Origin: Kitasatospora sp. DSM 101779
Lineage (GTDB): Bacteria > Actinomycetota > Actinomycetes > Streptomycetales > Streptomycetaceae
Reading direction: 5' to 3'
Length of the DNA stretch: 64,000 nt
Assembly: GCF_025655475.1 (NCBI RefSeq)
Contig: NZ_JAHTIK010000001.1
Span: forward strand, 4,816,877-4,880,876
Shown: positions 49,689-62,060 of the stretch, in pieces
Position numbering within the stretch: position 1 is the stretch's first letter
Layout of the letters: the number at the start of each line of letters is the position of its first letter
The notes under the pieces: model-generated
The model's input: only the letters and a program-made list of their open reading frames with translations
Databases searched by the model: none
Told to the model about the DNA's origin: nothing
Translations under genes and position numbers: made by a program

Positions 49689-49959
49689 GATGCCTCTTCC
49701 GTCCGTATTCGTCCGTACCTGCCGGGGCCACGCGGTCCACCGGGTCCACCGGTCCGCCGGGTGCCTGCGAGGACCCGGCCGGACCCGTCCATGATGCCTG
49801 AGCGGCTCCGGCCGGCGGGCGGGCCGCGGGCGGGCGCCCGCCGCCGCCACGTGAATCGGTGTTCGCGCCGGGCAACTACTCGGGGCCCTCGCTCGTCCTG
49901 CATTCTGTAGGGGCAGCACGCGCAGCCGACGCGCGACGGGGTGTCAGGGAGGTGGCCGC

Positions 49960-50520
49960 ATGGCCGTAGAGCCGTGGAGGCATCCGCAGCAGCCGTACGG
50001 CCCGCCGCCGCAGCCCTGGCAGCCGGCGGCCAGCCCGCAGTCCGCGATGCGCGCCGCCCACGCGGACCGCGAGCGGACGGTCGACGTGCTGAAGGCGGCC
50101 TACGCCGAGGGCCGGCTGACGGCGGAGGAGTACTCGCAGCGCTTCGACCACGCGCACCGCGCACAGACGTACGGTCAGCTCGCGCAGCTGGTCGCCGACC
50201 TGCCGTCCGGGCCGATGGTGGCGCCGATGGGCGCGGCCGTGCCGGTCGTCCCGCCGACCTTCATGCCGCCGCCGGTGCCGTACGCGCCGCCGCGCACCAA
50301 CGGCATGGCGATCGCCTCGATGGTGCTGGGCCTGCTCTGCCTGCCGACCTTCGGCGCGCTGGGCATCCCGGCCGTGGTGACCGGGCACATCGCGAAGTCG
50401 CAGCTGCGCGCCGGCCGCGAGGAGGGCGACGGCATGGCGACCGCCGGCCTGGTGATCGGCTGGCTGTCGGTGGCGGGCTGGGCGCTGATGATGCTGCTGG
50501 CCGTGGTGTCCTCGGCCTGA
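49960..50520 (+). CDS. DUF1707 plus DUF4190 membrane protein
   Basis: 186 residues. After a Pro/Gln-rich start comes a DUF1707 motif, MRAAHADRERTVDVLKAAYA...EGRLTAEEYSQRFDHAHRA (about 30-70), common in actinobacterial membrane proteins. A DUF4190-type pair of membrane helices follows (about 112-135, MAIASMVLGLLCLPTFGALG, and 157-183) with HIAKSQLR between them. The ATG at 49960 follows GGGAGGTGG. It lies just before the str operon, transcribed in the same direction, with no evident functional link. Confidence 0.85.
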   Translation: MAVEPWRHPQQPYGPPPQPWQPAASPQSAMRAAHADRERTVDVLKAAYAEGRLTAEEYSQRFDHAHRAQTYGQLAQLVADLPSGPMVAPMGAAVPVVPPTFMPPPVPYAPPRTNGMAIASMVLGLLCLPTFGALGIPAVVTGHIAKSQLRAGREEGDGMATAGLVIGWLSVAGWALMMLLAVVSSA

Positions 50521-50667
50521 CGCGGCGTGTCCGTTCCGTCCCGCCGGTCGGGACGGCGGCCGGGCGGGGTGGCGGCCCCGCCGGATGTGTGGTAGGACGG
50601 CCGGACGTTCCCGCACCGTTCCGGTTGTCCCAGGCTCGCCCGGGTGAGCAGCGGCGTTGCATTTGTT
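50521..50667. other. gene-free stretch before the rpsL promoter
   Basis: Part of a 408-nt gap between the DUF1707 gene and rpsL. It contains GC-rich imperfect repeats of CCGG/GGCC type around 50536-50590 that could form a terminator for the DUF1707 gene. No gene is seen. Confidence 0.4.
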
Positions 50668-50696
50668 TTGACCGCCGCCGATGCGCTAGGTACGCT
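50668..50696 (+). promoter_or_regulatory. str operon (rpsL) promoter
   Basis: TTGACC (50668-50673), a 17-nt spacer and TACGCT (50691-50696) are a good vegetative-type promoter. The predicted start near 50703 gives an untranslated leader of about 225 nt. The leader holds no credible gene. Confidence 0.75.
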
Positions 50697-50928
50697 CTGA
50701 TTCGTGCCTGGGGTGTCCCCGGGTCCTTGTGCGTGCCAGTTGACCGGCAGCCGTAGCAGAGCGCTGATCCCGCTCTCGCCGTGCGAGCGCCGTCGCTGTC
50801 CATCAGCTCATGGGATTCCGCGATTCCTCCGCCGGGAGACTCGACACACCCGACCGCGTGGGTCGGTGGGTCGAGGGGCGCCGCAGGTTAGTTTTACGCA
50901 GCCTTGGCACACAGAAAACGGAGAAACG

Positions 50929-51300
50929 GTGCCTACGATCCAGCAGCTGGTCCGAAAGGGCCGGCAGGACAAGGTCGAGAAGAACAAGACGCCCGCTCTG
51001 AAGGGTTCGCCCCAGCGTCGCGGCGTCTGCACGCGTGTGTACACGACCACCCCGAAGAAGCCGAACTCGGCTCTGCGTAAGGTCGCCCGTGTGCGCCTCA
51101 CCAGCGGGATCGAGGTCACCGCCTACATCCCGGGCGAGGGCCACAACCTGCAGGAGCACTCCATCGTGCTGGTCCGCGGTGGCCGTGTGAAGGACCTTCC
51201 TGGTGTCCGCTACAAGATCATCCGCGGCTCCCTCGACACCCAGGGTGTCAAGAACCGCAAGCAGGCTCGCAGCCGCTACGGCGCCAAGAAGGAGAAGTAA
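50929..51300 (+). CDS. rpsL: 30S ribosomal protein S12
   Basis: 123 residues from a GTG start after AACGGAGAAACG. TTTPKKPNSALRKVARVRL and GGRVKDLPGVRYKIIRG keep lysines at the two positions where streptomycin-resistance changes occur, so the gene is wild type there. It acts in decoding accuracy on the 30S subunit. It is the first gene of the str operon, 2 nt before rpsG. Confidence 0.98.
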   Translation: MPTIQQLVRKGRQDKVEKNKTPALKGSPQRRGVCTRVYTTTPKKPNSALRKVARVRLTSGIEVTAYIPGEGHNLQEHSIVLVRGGRVKDLPGVRYKIIRGSLDTQGVKNRKQARSRYGAKKEK

Positions 51301-51302
51301 GA

Positions 51303-51773
51303 ATGCCTCGTAAGGGCCCCGCCCCGAAGCGCCCGGTCATCATCGACCCGGTTTACGGCTCCCCGCTGGTCACCTCGCTGGTCAACAAGATCCTGCTGCA
51401 CGGCAAGCGCTCCACCGCCGAGCGGATCGTGTACGGCGCCCTCGAGGGCGTCCGCGAGAAGACCGGCGCCGACCCGGTGGTCGCGCTCAAGCGCGCCCTG
51501 GAGAACGTCAAGCCGACCCTCGAGGTCAAGTCCCGCCGTGTCGGTGGCGCGACCTACCAGGTGCCGGTCGAGGTCAAGCCCGGCCGTGCCAACACCCTGG
51601 CGCTGCGCTGGCTCGTCGGCTACTCCCGCGCCCGTCGCGAGAAGACCATGACCGAGCGTCTGCTCAACGAGATCCTCGACGCCAGCAACGGCCTCGGCGC
51701 GTCCGTGAAGCGTCGCGAGGACACCCACAAGATGGCCGAGTCCAACAAGGCCTTCGCGCACTACCGCTGGTAG
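51303..51773 (+). CDS. rpsG: 30S ribosomal protein S7
   Basis: 156 residues, standard length. MPRKGPAPKRPVIIDPVYGS, TSLVNKILLHGKRSTAERIV and the C-terminal KMAESNKAFAHYRW are diagnostic of S7, which nucleates folding of the 16S 3' domain. It starts 2 nt after the rpsL stop. The ribosome-binding site GGAGAAG lies in the end of rpsL. Confidence 0.98.
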   Translation: MPRKGPAPKRPVIIDPVYGSPLVTSLVNKILLHGKRSTAERIVYGALEGVREKTGADPVVALKRALENVKPTLEVKSRRVGGATYQVPVEVKPGRANTLALRWLVGYSRARREKTMTERLLNEILDASNGLGASVKRREDTHKMAESNKAFAHYRW

Positions 51774-51812
51774 TCCGAACCCCGTCACTAGACAGAGAGA
51801 GAACGAGCCACC

Positions 51813-53918
<2,106 letters not shown>

Positions 53919-53949
53919 GGCCGGCTCCGCCGGTCAAGGGTTCGGCCCG

Positions 53950-53979
53950 TTATTCGGGACGAATCCGACCCCTTAGGCT
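53950..53979 (+). promoter_or_regulatory. possible tuf promoter in the fusA-tuf gap
   Basis: TAGGCT (53974-53979) is a good -10 match, but the -35 (TTATTC, 18 nt upstream) is poor. Streptomycete tuf1 is known to have its own promoter between fusA and tuf in addition to read-through, which fits the 223-nt gap here. Confidence 0.35.
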
Positions 53980-54141
53980 AGAAGGAGGTAACCCGGGGCG
54001 AATCCCCACGGATTCCCCCGGGCCCTCCCGGCACCCCACCCCGCGGGACGGCATGGAGCGCTACCAGCGCCCCGTTCCCAATCCCGATCAAAGACCAACT
54101 GACGTCGTACGGCGTACAGAACTGTCCTCAGGAGGACTGCA

Positions 54142-55335
<1,194 letters not shown>

Positions 55336-55380
55336 CGATCTGACCCCGGCCTGTCGTAGCCAGGCTCGCCGCAAGGCAAA

Positions 55381-55433
55381 CGGAAGGGCCCGCCCCCTCC
55401 GTCCGCGAGGACGGGGAGGGGCGGGCCCTTCCG
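55381..55433 (+). terminator. terminator after tuf
   Basis: A stem of about 24 bp with one bulge (55381-55404 with 55409-55433) and loop GCGA. It closes the str operon. Confidence 0.9.
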
Positions 55434-55787
55434 CCGTTGCGCCGCGGGCTCCGCGCCGCCCGTCCGTGTGGAGCCCGCGACCGTGGGAACGGCCCGTGCA
55501 TGGGGGCCGCGGAGCGAGGACAGCGGCGGACCGGGCGGTGGCCCCTCCCCGCCGGCCGAGGGGCGGCCCTGGGAAATCCGTTCGAGGGCGGCTGGCATAA
55601 TCCTGCGGGGGGATCCGCCCGCCGACCCGGGGAGAGCGGTCGGCGTTCGACGTCTGAAAGCCGACGGGCCGCGACGCGGTCGACGCTGAGGTCGTGGCGG
55701 TGAGCAACGGTGCCTGTGTCATGGACGACGCCCGGGCTCCTGCCTCGGACACGCATCGCACTGGGTCGATTTCAAGGAGAGGCCGGA
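55434..55787. other. intergenic region before the membrane-protein gene
   Basis: 354 nt with no credible gene. CATAAT at 55596-55601 is a possible -10 for the downstream membrane-protein gene, but no good -35 is seen. An AAGGAGAGG site at 55774 serves the next gene. Confidence 0.4.
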
Positions 55788-57812
55788 ATGGCAAGCCAGA
55801 TGTTGGCCTGGAGAGTCCGGGGGAAGGAGCCCGCACCCGCTGGGATCCGGCCCGGCCGCAGTGCGCACGATCGCCGATGGCAGGTCCTGGTGGCGGTGCT
55901 GGCGGCGTCGTGGGCAGTGCCGTTCGCACTGAACGCCGCGGGACTCGATCTCGTCCTCCTCCCGATCCTCCTCCTCTCCATCGCATCCACCGTCCGGATC
56001 GGCGGCGTGCTGCTCGATCGACTGGTGGCTTCCGGTCTGCTGCTCTGTGGTGCCCTGCTGGTCCTCGGCCTTCTCGCCTCGGTGTGGCCGTGGGGGCTGT
56101 CACCGGTTCCCGTCTCCGGTGTGCTGTTGACCGCGGTAGGCGGTGCCGCCTGGTGGAGCGGGCGGCAGCCCAACCTGCCCTGGCGGGTGCGCGGCACCGA
56201 CGCCGTGGTGCTCGGCACCGCTGCAGTGGTCTGGCACTACGTCCACCACCCGATTGCGGGGAAGAGCCCCGTCGAGCGCTTGGGTGCGCTGGTCACCGCC
56301 GAGGACCGCCTGACCCATCTCTCGATCTTCGACACCATCCACCGGGTCGGTGGTTACGCCTTCCTCCACCAGGAGGCTGCCCGGGTCTCGTTGCAGCCGC
56401 CGACCGAGGCGGTGTATCCCGAGGGATCGCACCTGATCCTCGCCTGGCTGGACGTGTTCCGGACTTCGAGCACCGAGCTCGGCTCGATGGTCGCGGCCGA
56501 CAACCGGTACTTCACGTACGTCCTCGCCGCGTACGCCCTGCTGTGCGCCGCGGTGGTGTGGGCCGCCCGCTGGGTCGGCGGGCCCCGGTTGCGCGGATGG
56601 CGGGCGGCGGTGGTCTGCAGCACGGTCGCTGCCGTCATGATCGCAACCCCGGCCGCGATCATGATTCCGGCGGGCTTCGACTCCGAGCTGATCGGGCTGC
56701 TCTTCCTCGTGGTGGCCGTGGCCCTTCTTGTCCGATCGGCGATGGGCCGGACGGAGTTCGTGCTGGTCGGTGTCGCCGGCATGGTGACGGTCGCGTACAC
56801 CTACAACATCTACGCGGTGTTCATCGGCGCAGCCCTGCTGGCGGCCCTGGTGGTCAACCGGCGCCGCTTCCGTGCTCGCCGGCTGGCGATCTGGCTGAGT
56901 CTTGTGGTCGGAGGCGCCGTCGCCCTGGTGCCCAGCGTCATCATGGTGCTGTCCGACTTCGACGTGAAGAAGCAGGCCGTCACCGGCGGCGCGATGATCC
57001 CGATGGACCGGTCCACCCTGGTGGGTCTCGGACTGCTCGGCCTCGTGGCCGGTCTGATGCCGCGCAACCGGCGGATCGGAGCCGTTCAGAGCCTCCTGCT
57101 GACAGTGGTCTCCGGCTGGGGCCTGCTGCTGGCCTTCGCCGCGTTCCAGATCTACGAAACCGGCAAGCTCTCCTACTACTTCGAGAAGATGGCCGTCGGC
57201 GGGTTGATGCTCGCGCTGGTCGCGCTCGGCGGCGCCGGCTACCTGCTGCGTCCGATCGCCCGGAAGGGCTTCGTCTCGCGCAGGGCGCAGCGCTGGACCG
57301 AGCCCGTGGCCGCCGTTGCGGCAGCGGCCGCCGCACTCAGTCTCTTCGGCGGGGTCCAGTGGGGTGTGCCCTCCGTGGCGGGAAAGCCCTCGGCCTGGCA
57401 CGAGTCCGAGCTGGCGCGGTGGGGTCGTGGCGAGCACATCGGAAAGCTCGGCCCGGCCGCAGCGGCCTTCGCGACCAGGGACATCCAGCGGGTCAGCGCG
57501 CCGGTTCTCACCCTGTACACCAACGACGGCTACTCGAACTGGCGGATGACCTTCTTCGCCCAGACCCTGCTGCACCGTGCGGGCGTGGTGCCGCAGTTCG
57601 ACGAGATGCTCAAGGTACAGATCGGCGGCCGGCCGGAGGACGAGCAGAAGTACCGGGACTCGCTCGTACACCTCCGGACCGCCATCGGCCGGTCGCCGGT
57701 CCCGCCCACCCTTCTCGTGGGGGACAAGCAGGTCGCCGAACGTCTGGACCGGGACCTCAACGGGTCGGGAACGAGGACGGCATCCGTTCTGTACGCGCCG
57801 ATGGCGCCCTAG
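55788..57812 (+). CDS. large polytopic membrane protein, possibly GT-C-type or surface-glycan related
   Basis: 674 residues. About 12 hydrophobic helices occupy residues 30-530 (for example WQVLVAVLAASWAVPFAL, LVASGLLLCGALLVLGLLA and IGLLFLVVAVALLV), with an extracellular loop between the early helices (LTHLSIFDTIHRVGGYAF, PPTEAVYPEGSHLILAWLDVF). A soluble C-terminal part of about 130 residues follows. The loop-rich layout with acidic residues after the first helices resembles GT-C glycosyltransferase-type proteins, but no family motif was identified. The ATG at 55788 has AAGGAGAGG upstream. A GTG-type start at 55710 would add an unlikely leader. It lies beside sugar genes, so a role in surface polysaccharide is possible. 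Confidence 0.7.
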   Translation: MASQMLAWRVRGKEPAPAGIRPGRSAHDRRWQVLVAVLAASWAVPFALNAAGLDLVLLPILLLSIASTVRIGGVLLDRLVASGLLLCGALLVLGLLASVWPWGLSPVPVSGVLLTAVGGAAWWSGRQPNLPWRVRGTDAVVLGTAAVVWHYVHHPIAGKSPVERLGALVTAEDRLTHLSIFDTIHRVGGYAFLHQEAARVSLQPPTEAVYPEGSHLILAWLDVFRTSSTELGSMVAADNRYFTYVLAAYALLCAAVVWAARWVGGPRLRGWRAAVVCSTVAAVMIATPAAIMIPAGFDSELIGLLFLVVAVALLVRSAMGRTEFVLVGVAGMVTVAYTYNIYAVFIGAALLAALVVNRRRFRARRLAIWLSLVVGGAVALVPSVIMVLSDFDVKKQAVTGGAMIPMDRSTLVGLGLLGLVAGLMPRNRRIGAVQSLLLTVVSGWGLLLAFAAFQIYETGKLSYYFEKMAVGGLMLALVALGGAGYLLRPIARKGFVSRRAQRWTEPVAAVAAAAAALSLFGGVQWGVPSVAGKPSAWHESELARWGRGEHIGKLGPAAAAFATRDIQRVSAPVLTLYTNDGYSNWRMTFFAQTLLHRAGVVPQFDEMLKVQIGGRPEDEQKYRDSLVHLRTAIGRSPVPPTLLVGDKQVAERLDRDLNGSGTRTASVLYAPMAP

Positions 57813-58227
57813 ACCAGCGCTTCGCGTCGAGCGGGCGTGCCGCTGGCGGCTCGGTGAGTGAGGCGGTGGTCGTGGCCGTTCCGGAGCGCTGCGGCCATCG
57901 CCGGGACGTGCCGAGCGACCCGGCGCGCAAGCCCTCGAACGCCTGCCCATCGTGCCGTTCCAGGTCGCGCCGGCCCTTGAGGTGTCGTTGACGGCTTGAG
58001 GAGCTGGCGGACCGCTCTGAGCCGGGTGTTCACCGCATCGGACGGCCTCGTACGTGAAGGACGGCCGCGGGAGAACACCACTGGGTTGTCCTTGGCCCGG
58101 TACCGGACCTCGAAGGTCTCGCATGTGGCCGGGGCCGGGCACCGATGGAGGGCTACTGCCTCTGCCACTGCGTCGGCGCGCGGCTGCGCGTGGTGCAGCG
58201 GGGCCGCGCTGCGCAGGACCGCGCCGC
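57813..58227. other. gap with no recognisable gene
   Basis: 415 nt between convergent genes. Open frames on both strands are Arg-rich, without ribosome-binding sites or known motifs. It may hold terminators or a gene relic. None was identified. Confidence 0.4.
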
Positions 58228-59382
58228 TCAGGAGGTGGACGGCTCCTTCGGCCGGCGGTGGAACCCGCCCCTGAGCCGCAAGGCCGGCGCCTCCACGACG
58301 TGCCACGAGAGGAGGGCCAGTCCCGCGGTCGTCACTGCGGCCGAGACGAGGTAGCAGAACAGGCCCGCTCGCGGAACGCCGAACACGGCCAGCCCCTGCT
58401 CCACCGCGAAGCCGTAGATGTAGACACCGTAGGAGTAGTCCTGCCGGCGACCGATCCTTCGGAACGGCTCGGGCAGGCGTACGGCCAGCCACAGCGTCAG
58501 ATAGGTCAGCGCCGGGAAGCCCACGGGGAGCAGACCGCCCCACCACAGGGAGGCCGCAAGGGCCGTCGCGCAGACCACCGCGAGGCCGTCGTGCACCGGC
58601 AGGCGGCGCTGGTGGACCTGTGCGGCGGCACCGAGCAGGAAGGCGTACGCGAGGTCGACCGCCAGGCCCAGCGACACCTCGCCGACCACCGGAACGGCGA
58701 GGTGGAAGGGGCCGCCCCCGAGGCTCCGCCCGAACAGCCATCCGGCCGACTCGGCGACCCAGAGCAGGGCGGCGGGCACCGCCAGCATCGCCGGTGCCCG
58801 CCGCAGCACCCCTGCGACGGCGAACAGCGCCACCAGGAGATAGCAGAGAGCCTCGTACTTCAGCGACCAGAGGGCGCCGTTGATGTTCGCGTTGTGGTTG
58901 GTGCCGCGCTCGATGCCCTCGACGAGGACGTCCGAGACGTCCCAGCTGCCGTCGGTGGGAGATGCCCCGAGGAGGTAGCGCAGCGGACCGTGGGGGTGCT
59001 CCCAGAACCCTCCCAGGCCTCCGTGTTCCTGCCAGTACAGGACAGGCATGATCACGAAGCCGGTCACCAGGACGGCCGCCAGCAGTCCAGGGGCGATGCG
59101 CAACGCCCGGTTCCGGAGGAACCGCAAGGGCCGGGTACGGCGGCCACTGGCCGTGATGAGGAAGCCAGAGAGGACGAAGAAACCGGTCACCGCGAGTCTG
59201 CCCAGGTCCGTCTGCCCGCCGCTCGCGGCCCACAACGGGTCCCGCCGGCCGTAACCGAGCGGGAAGAGGTGCGAGACGAGGACGGCCCCGGCGAGCATTA
59301 GACGGAGGGCACCGAAGGCGTTCGCCCGCCCCAGCGACTCGGCGAGCCCGCCGTGGGACTTGCTCCAGCTCCATGCACGCAT
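58228..59382 (-). CDS. acyltransferase-3 family membrane protein
   Basis: 384 residues with about ten membrane helices. The family start is present: an N-terminal FGALRLMLAGAVLVSHLFPL with the conserved His, followed by RLAVTGFFVLSGFLIT and the basic loop RFLRNRALRIAPGLLAA. WSLKYEALCYLL matches the region W-S-L-x-x-E in this family. Such enzymes (OafA/WecH type) O-acetylate sugars of surface polysaccharides or antibiotics. The ATG at 59382 is preceded by AGAGG. It forms a minus-strand group with a sugar ketoreductase and a glycosyltransferase, so the target is likely a surface glycan. Confidence 0.9.
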   Translation of the reverse strand: MRAWSWSKSHGGLAESLGRANAFGALRLMLAGAVLVSHLFPLGYGRRDPLWAASGGQTDLGRLAVTGFFVLSGFLITASGRRTRPLRFLRNRALRIAPGLLAAVLVTGFVIMPVLYWQEHGGLGGFWEHPHGPLRYLLGASPTDGSWDVSDVLVEGIERGTNHNANINGALWSLKYEALCYLLVALFAVAGVLRRAPAMLAVPAALLWVAESAGWLFGRSLGGGPFHLAVPVVGEVSLGLAVDLAYAFLLGAAAQVHQRRLPVHDGLAVVCATALAASLWWGGLLPVGFPALTYLTLWLAVRLPEPFRRIGRRQDYSYGVYIYGFAVEQGLAVFGVPRAGLFCYLVSAAVTTAGLALLSWHVVEAPALRLRGGFHRRPKEPSTS

Positions 59383-59442
59383 GCGACCTCTTGCATCCGC
59401 TGAGGGGAACCCTGCTGTGGGAGGGCTACCGGGCGCTGACGG

Positions 59443-60387
59443 TCAGCCGTTCAGACGGTCCGCCCACAGCGACTCGACCGACTGCCGCAGCGTGCGCTGC
59501 GGTACCCAGCCCAGCTGTTCGCGGGCCGCGGAGATGTCGAGCTGCTGCCACTCCGACTCGGGGCCCGTCCCCTCGGGGGCAGGTACCTCGGTGACCGTGA
59601 CCGGGACGCCGCTCACCTCGACGAGGAGGTCGACCAGGCGGCGGGCCGGCGCAGCGCTCCCGGTGCCGATGTTGAGCACGGAACGGGCCGTCCGGGTACC
59701 GGCCGCGGAGACGATCGCGTCCACCGTGTCGTCCAGGTCCACGAAGTCGCGCTGCGCGGTCAGCGGAGCCAGGGACAATTCGGCGACCTCGCCCGCCGCC
59801 CGGGCGGCGGCGAGCTTGGCACCCATGACGCCCAGCAGACTGTGCCCGGGCTGGCCCGCGCCGGTCACGTTCCCCAGCCTGAGGACCACCGCGTCGAGGC
59901 CGTCGCTCCGTACCGCGGACACCACACGCTCGGTGGCCTCCAGCTTCAGCCGGCCGTAGGCCATCACCGGAGCCGGGACGTCGTCCTCGTGCTGGCTGAC
60001 GCCGACGGGCACCAGGCCGTACTCGTGGACGGTGCCGAGGTGGACCAGCCGGGCGGGGGCGGCCGTCGAGCCGATCGCCTCGACGAGCCGGTCCACCAGG
60101 ACGACGTTGGCGGTGTGCATCTGCTCGTCGTCGAGCCCCCACATGCCGCCCGCCGCGTTCACGACGACGTCCGTGCGCTCGCGCTCCAGCAGGGCGGCCA
60201 GCTCGGACGCCGGGGCGCTCGTCAGGTCGAAGGGGACGAAGCGGCCGGCCACGGGCGTCGCGGAAGGCTTGCGGGCCAGCGTGAGGACCTCGCTCCCCAG
60301 CGCCTGGAACCGTGCCGTGACGGCCCGGCCGATGAAACCGGTGCCGCCGAGGACGGCGACGCGGGGCGGTGTGTGCGGGGTGCTCAT
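59443..60387 (-). CDS. NAD-dependent sugar epimerase/4-ketoreductase (extended SDR)
   Basis: 314 residues. The Rossmann motif RVAVLGGTGFIGRAV is at the N-terminus, VVNAAGGMWGL is the SDR segment, and the catalytic pair is YGRLK (Tyr-x-x-x-Lys). RDFVDLDDTVDAIVSA and a C-terminal sugar-nucleotide part follow. It resembles reductases acting on dTDP-4-keto-6-deoxy-hexoses. With RmlA, RmlB and RmlC encoded nearby, it could do the last reduction to a 6-deoxy-L-hexose in place of RmlD, or make a different isomer. The start at 60387 follows AAGGAGCG. An upstream in-frame start gives a poor leader. Confidence 0.82.
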   Translation of the reverse strand: MSTPHTPPRVAVLGGTGFIGRAVTARFQALGSEVLTLARKPSATPVAGRFVPFDLTSAPASELAALLERERTDVVVNAAGGMWGLDDEQMHTANVVLVDRLVEAIGSTAAPARLVHLGTVHEYGLVPVGVSQHEDDVPAPVMAYGRLKLEATERVVSAVRSDGLDAVVLRLGNVTGAGQPGHSLLGVMGAKLAAARAAGEVAELSLAPLTAQRDFVDLDDTVDAIVSAAGTRTARSVLNIGTGSAAPARRLVDLLVEVSGVPVTVTEVPAPEGTGPESEWQQLDISAAREQLGWVPQRTLRQSVESLWADRLNG

Positions 60388-60430
60388 GGCGGAGCGCTCC
60401 TTGAGGAGAGGGGAACCGGGTACCGCGGGA

Positions 60431-61330
60431 TCAGCGGGCCCTGCCGGTGGCGGAGGCGTTGCGCAGCAGGGTTCGGGCACCGTCCCACTGGCGGTTGCGC
60501 ACGGCACCGGGCACCAGCGTCAGGGCGTGGATCCGGGCCGAAAGGTGGCGGCGCGAGGCCTTCGCGGCGCGCGGCCAGCCGTGGGCGTCCAGCCGGTCCG
60601 CGACGTCGAGGAAGTAGCGGCGGGCCTCGGTGAACCGGCTGCCGCTGAAGGCGGACTTCGAGGAGATGCTGACCGTGTGCCGGCGGTACTGGAAGCAGAG
60701 GGTGTCGCTCACCGCCATCTGCTCGCCGGCCTGGAGCAGGTCGACGATCAGCGCGAGGTCCTGGATGATCTCCAGGTTGTCGCGGAAGCCCATGGTGCGG
60801 ACGGCGTCGGTGCGCCAGCAGATCGACGGGAAGTACAGCCAGTTGCCGCGCAGCAGGCTGACGGCGAGCTCCTCGCCGCCCATCAGCTCCAGGCCGCGGG
60901 TCCGCGGCGCGTACAGCCGCCGCTTGGCCTCGTCCGCCAGCGTGCGGCTGACCGCACCGTCGCTGCCGATGACCTCGACGCCCGGCTGGATCATGGCCAC
61001 GCCCGGGTGGGCCGACAGCACGCCGCGGATCGTCTCGATGTAGTTGGGCAGCATGATGTCGTCGGTGCCCATGAAGACGAGGTACTCGTGCTCGGCCAGG
61101 CCGAGGCACTTGCGGTAGTTGCCGGTGACGCCGAGGTTCTGCTCGTTGCGCAGGTACCGGACCCGGGGGTCCCCGAGCTCGGCGAACCACTCCGGCACGC
61201 CCGGCTCGCGACCGTCGTCGACGACCGTCAGCCGCCAGTCCCGGTCGGTCTGCGCCAGGACACTGCGCACCGCGGCCTGCATCAGTGCCACGTCGCCGTA
61301 GTAGGGGAGCAGGACATCCAGAGTGGTCAT
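60431..61330 (-). CDS. family 2 glycosyltransferase
   Basis: 299 residues, GT-A fold. TTLDVLLPYYGDVALMQAAV leads to WRLTVVDDG and EHEYLVFMGTDDIML (the acidic metal-binding pair of GT2 enzymes). A C-terminal helical part shows GNWLYFPSICWRTDAV. It would transfer a sugar from a nucleotide donor, probably dTDP-linked given the rml genes, to a surface glycan or lipid-linked acceptor. The ATG at 61330 gives the expected start. It lies 43 nt before the ketoreductase gene in the same direction. Confidence 0.92.
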   Translation of the reverse strand: MTTLDVLLPYYGDVALMQAAVRSVLAQTDRDWRLTVVDDGREPGVPEWFAELGDPRVRYLRNEQNLGVTGNYRKCLGLAEHEYLVFMGTDDIMLPNYIETIRGVLSAHPGVAMIQPGVEVIGSDGAVSRTLADEAKRRLYAPRTRGLELMGGEELAVSLLRGNWLYFPSICWRTDAVRTMGFRDNLEIIQDLALIVDLLQAGEQMAVSDTLCFQYRRHTVSISSKSAFSGSRFTEARRYFLDVADRLDAHGWPRAAKASRRHLSARIHALTLVPGAVRNRQWDGARTLLRNASATGRAR

Positions 61331-61460
61331 GGCGGCTATCCGGTGGTTGGGGGCGGCTGCCCCGGTACGGAGCACGGCCACGGACGTGGCGGCCACATCA
61401 TATGACCGACATGCCGGTCATTCGGTCGGGTGCCGTCCGCGGACGGCACCCGACCGGCGC

Positions 61461-62060
61461 TCAGACCGAGCGGAGCCCGGCGGTGTACGCCTCGCAGACC
61501 GAGTACTCGGGCAGCAGACCGGACGCCTTCGCCTCGGCCAGGGAGGGAGCCGCCTCGTCGCGCGCGGACAGCTGCGGCGCCGCCGTGCCCCAGTCGATGG
61601 CGAGGTCCGGGTCCAGCGGGTGCACGGTGTGCTCACCCGCGGGGTTGTAGGTCTCGGAGCAGACGTACGAGAGCGTGGCGTCGTCCGTCAGCGCGCAGAA
61701 GCCGTGGCCGAGCCCCTCCGGGATGTACACGGCCCGGCGGTCCACGTCGTCCAGCCGGACGGAGTCCCAGCGGCCGAAGGTCGGCGAACCGACCCGCAGG
61801 TCCACCACCACGTCGAGCACCGCCCCGCGTACGCAGGTGACGTACTTGGCCTGCCCGGGCGGCACGTCGGCGAAGTGGATGCCCCGCACCACACCGCTGG
61901 ACGACACCGAGAGGTTGGCCTGGGCCAGCCGGAGCGGGTGGCCCACCACCTCGGAGAGGCGGTCGAAGCGGTACCACTCCATGAACAGCCCGCGCGGATC
62001 GCCGTGCTGCTGCGGAGTCATCTCGAACGCGCCGGCGATCGACAGCTCGCGGAACTTCAT
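61461..62060 (-). CDS. rmlC: dTDP-4-dehydrorhamnose 3,5-epimerase
   Basis: 199 residues, cupin fold. The N-terminus MKFRELSIAGAFEMTPQQHGD, the catalytic His in GVVRGIHFADVPPGQAKYV, and YIPEGLGHGFCALTDDATL are diagnostic. It epimerises C3 and C5 of dTDP-4-keto-6-deoxyglucose. The start overlaps the rmlA stop by 4 nt. It is the second gene of the rmlA-rmlC pair. Confidence 0.95.
   Translation of the reverse strand: MKFRELSIAGAFEMTPQQHGDPRGLFMEWYRFDRLSEVVGHPLRLAQANLSVSSSGVVRGIHFADVPPGQAKYVTCVRGAVLDVVVDLRVGSPTFGRWDSVRLDDVDRRAVYIPEGLGHGFCALTDDATLSYVCSETYNPAGEHTVHPLDPDLAIDWGTAAPQLSARDEAAPSLAEAKASGLLPEYSVCEAYTAGLRSV

Noticed and set aside
50929..51300. Possible streptomycin-resistance changes in rpsL
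   Set aside because: Lysines are retained at both common resistance positions.
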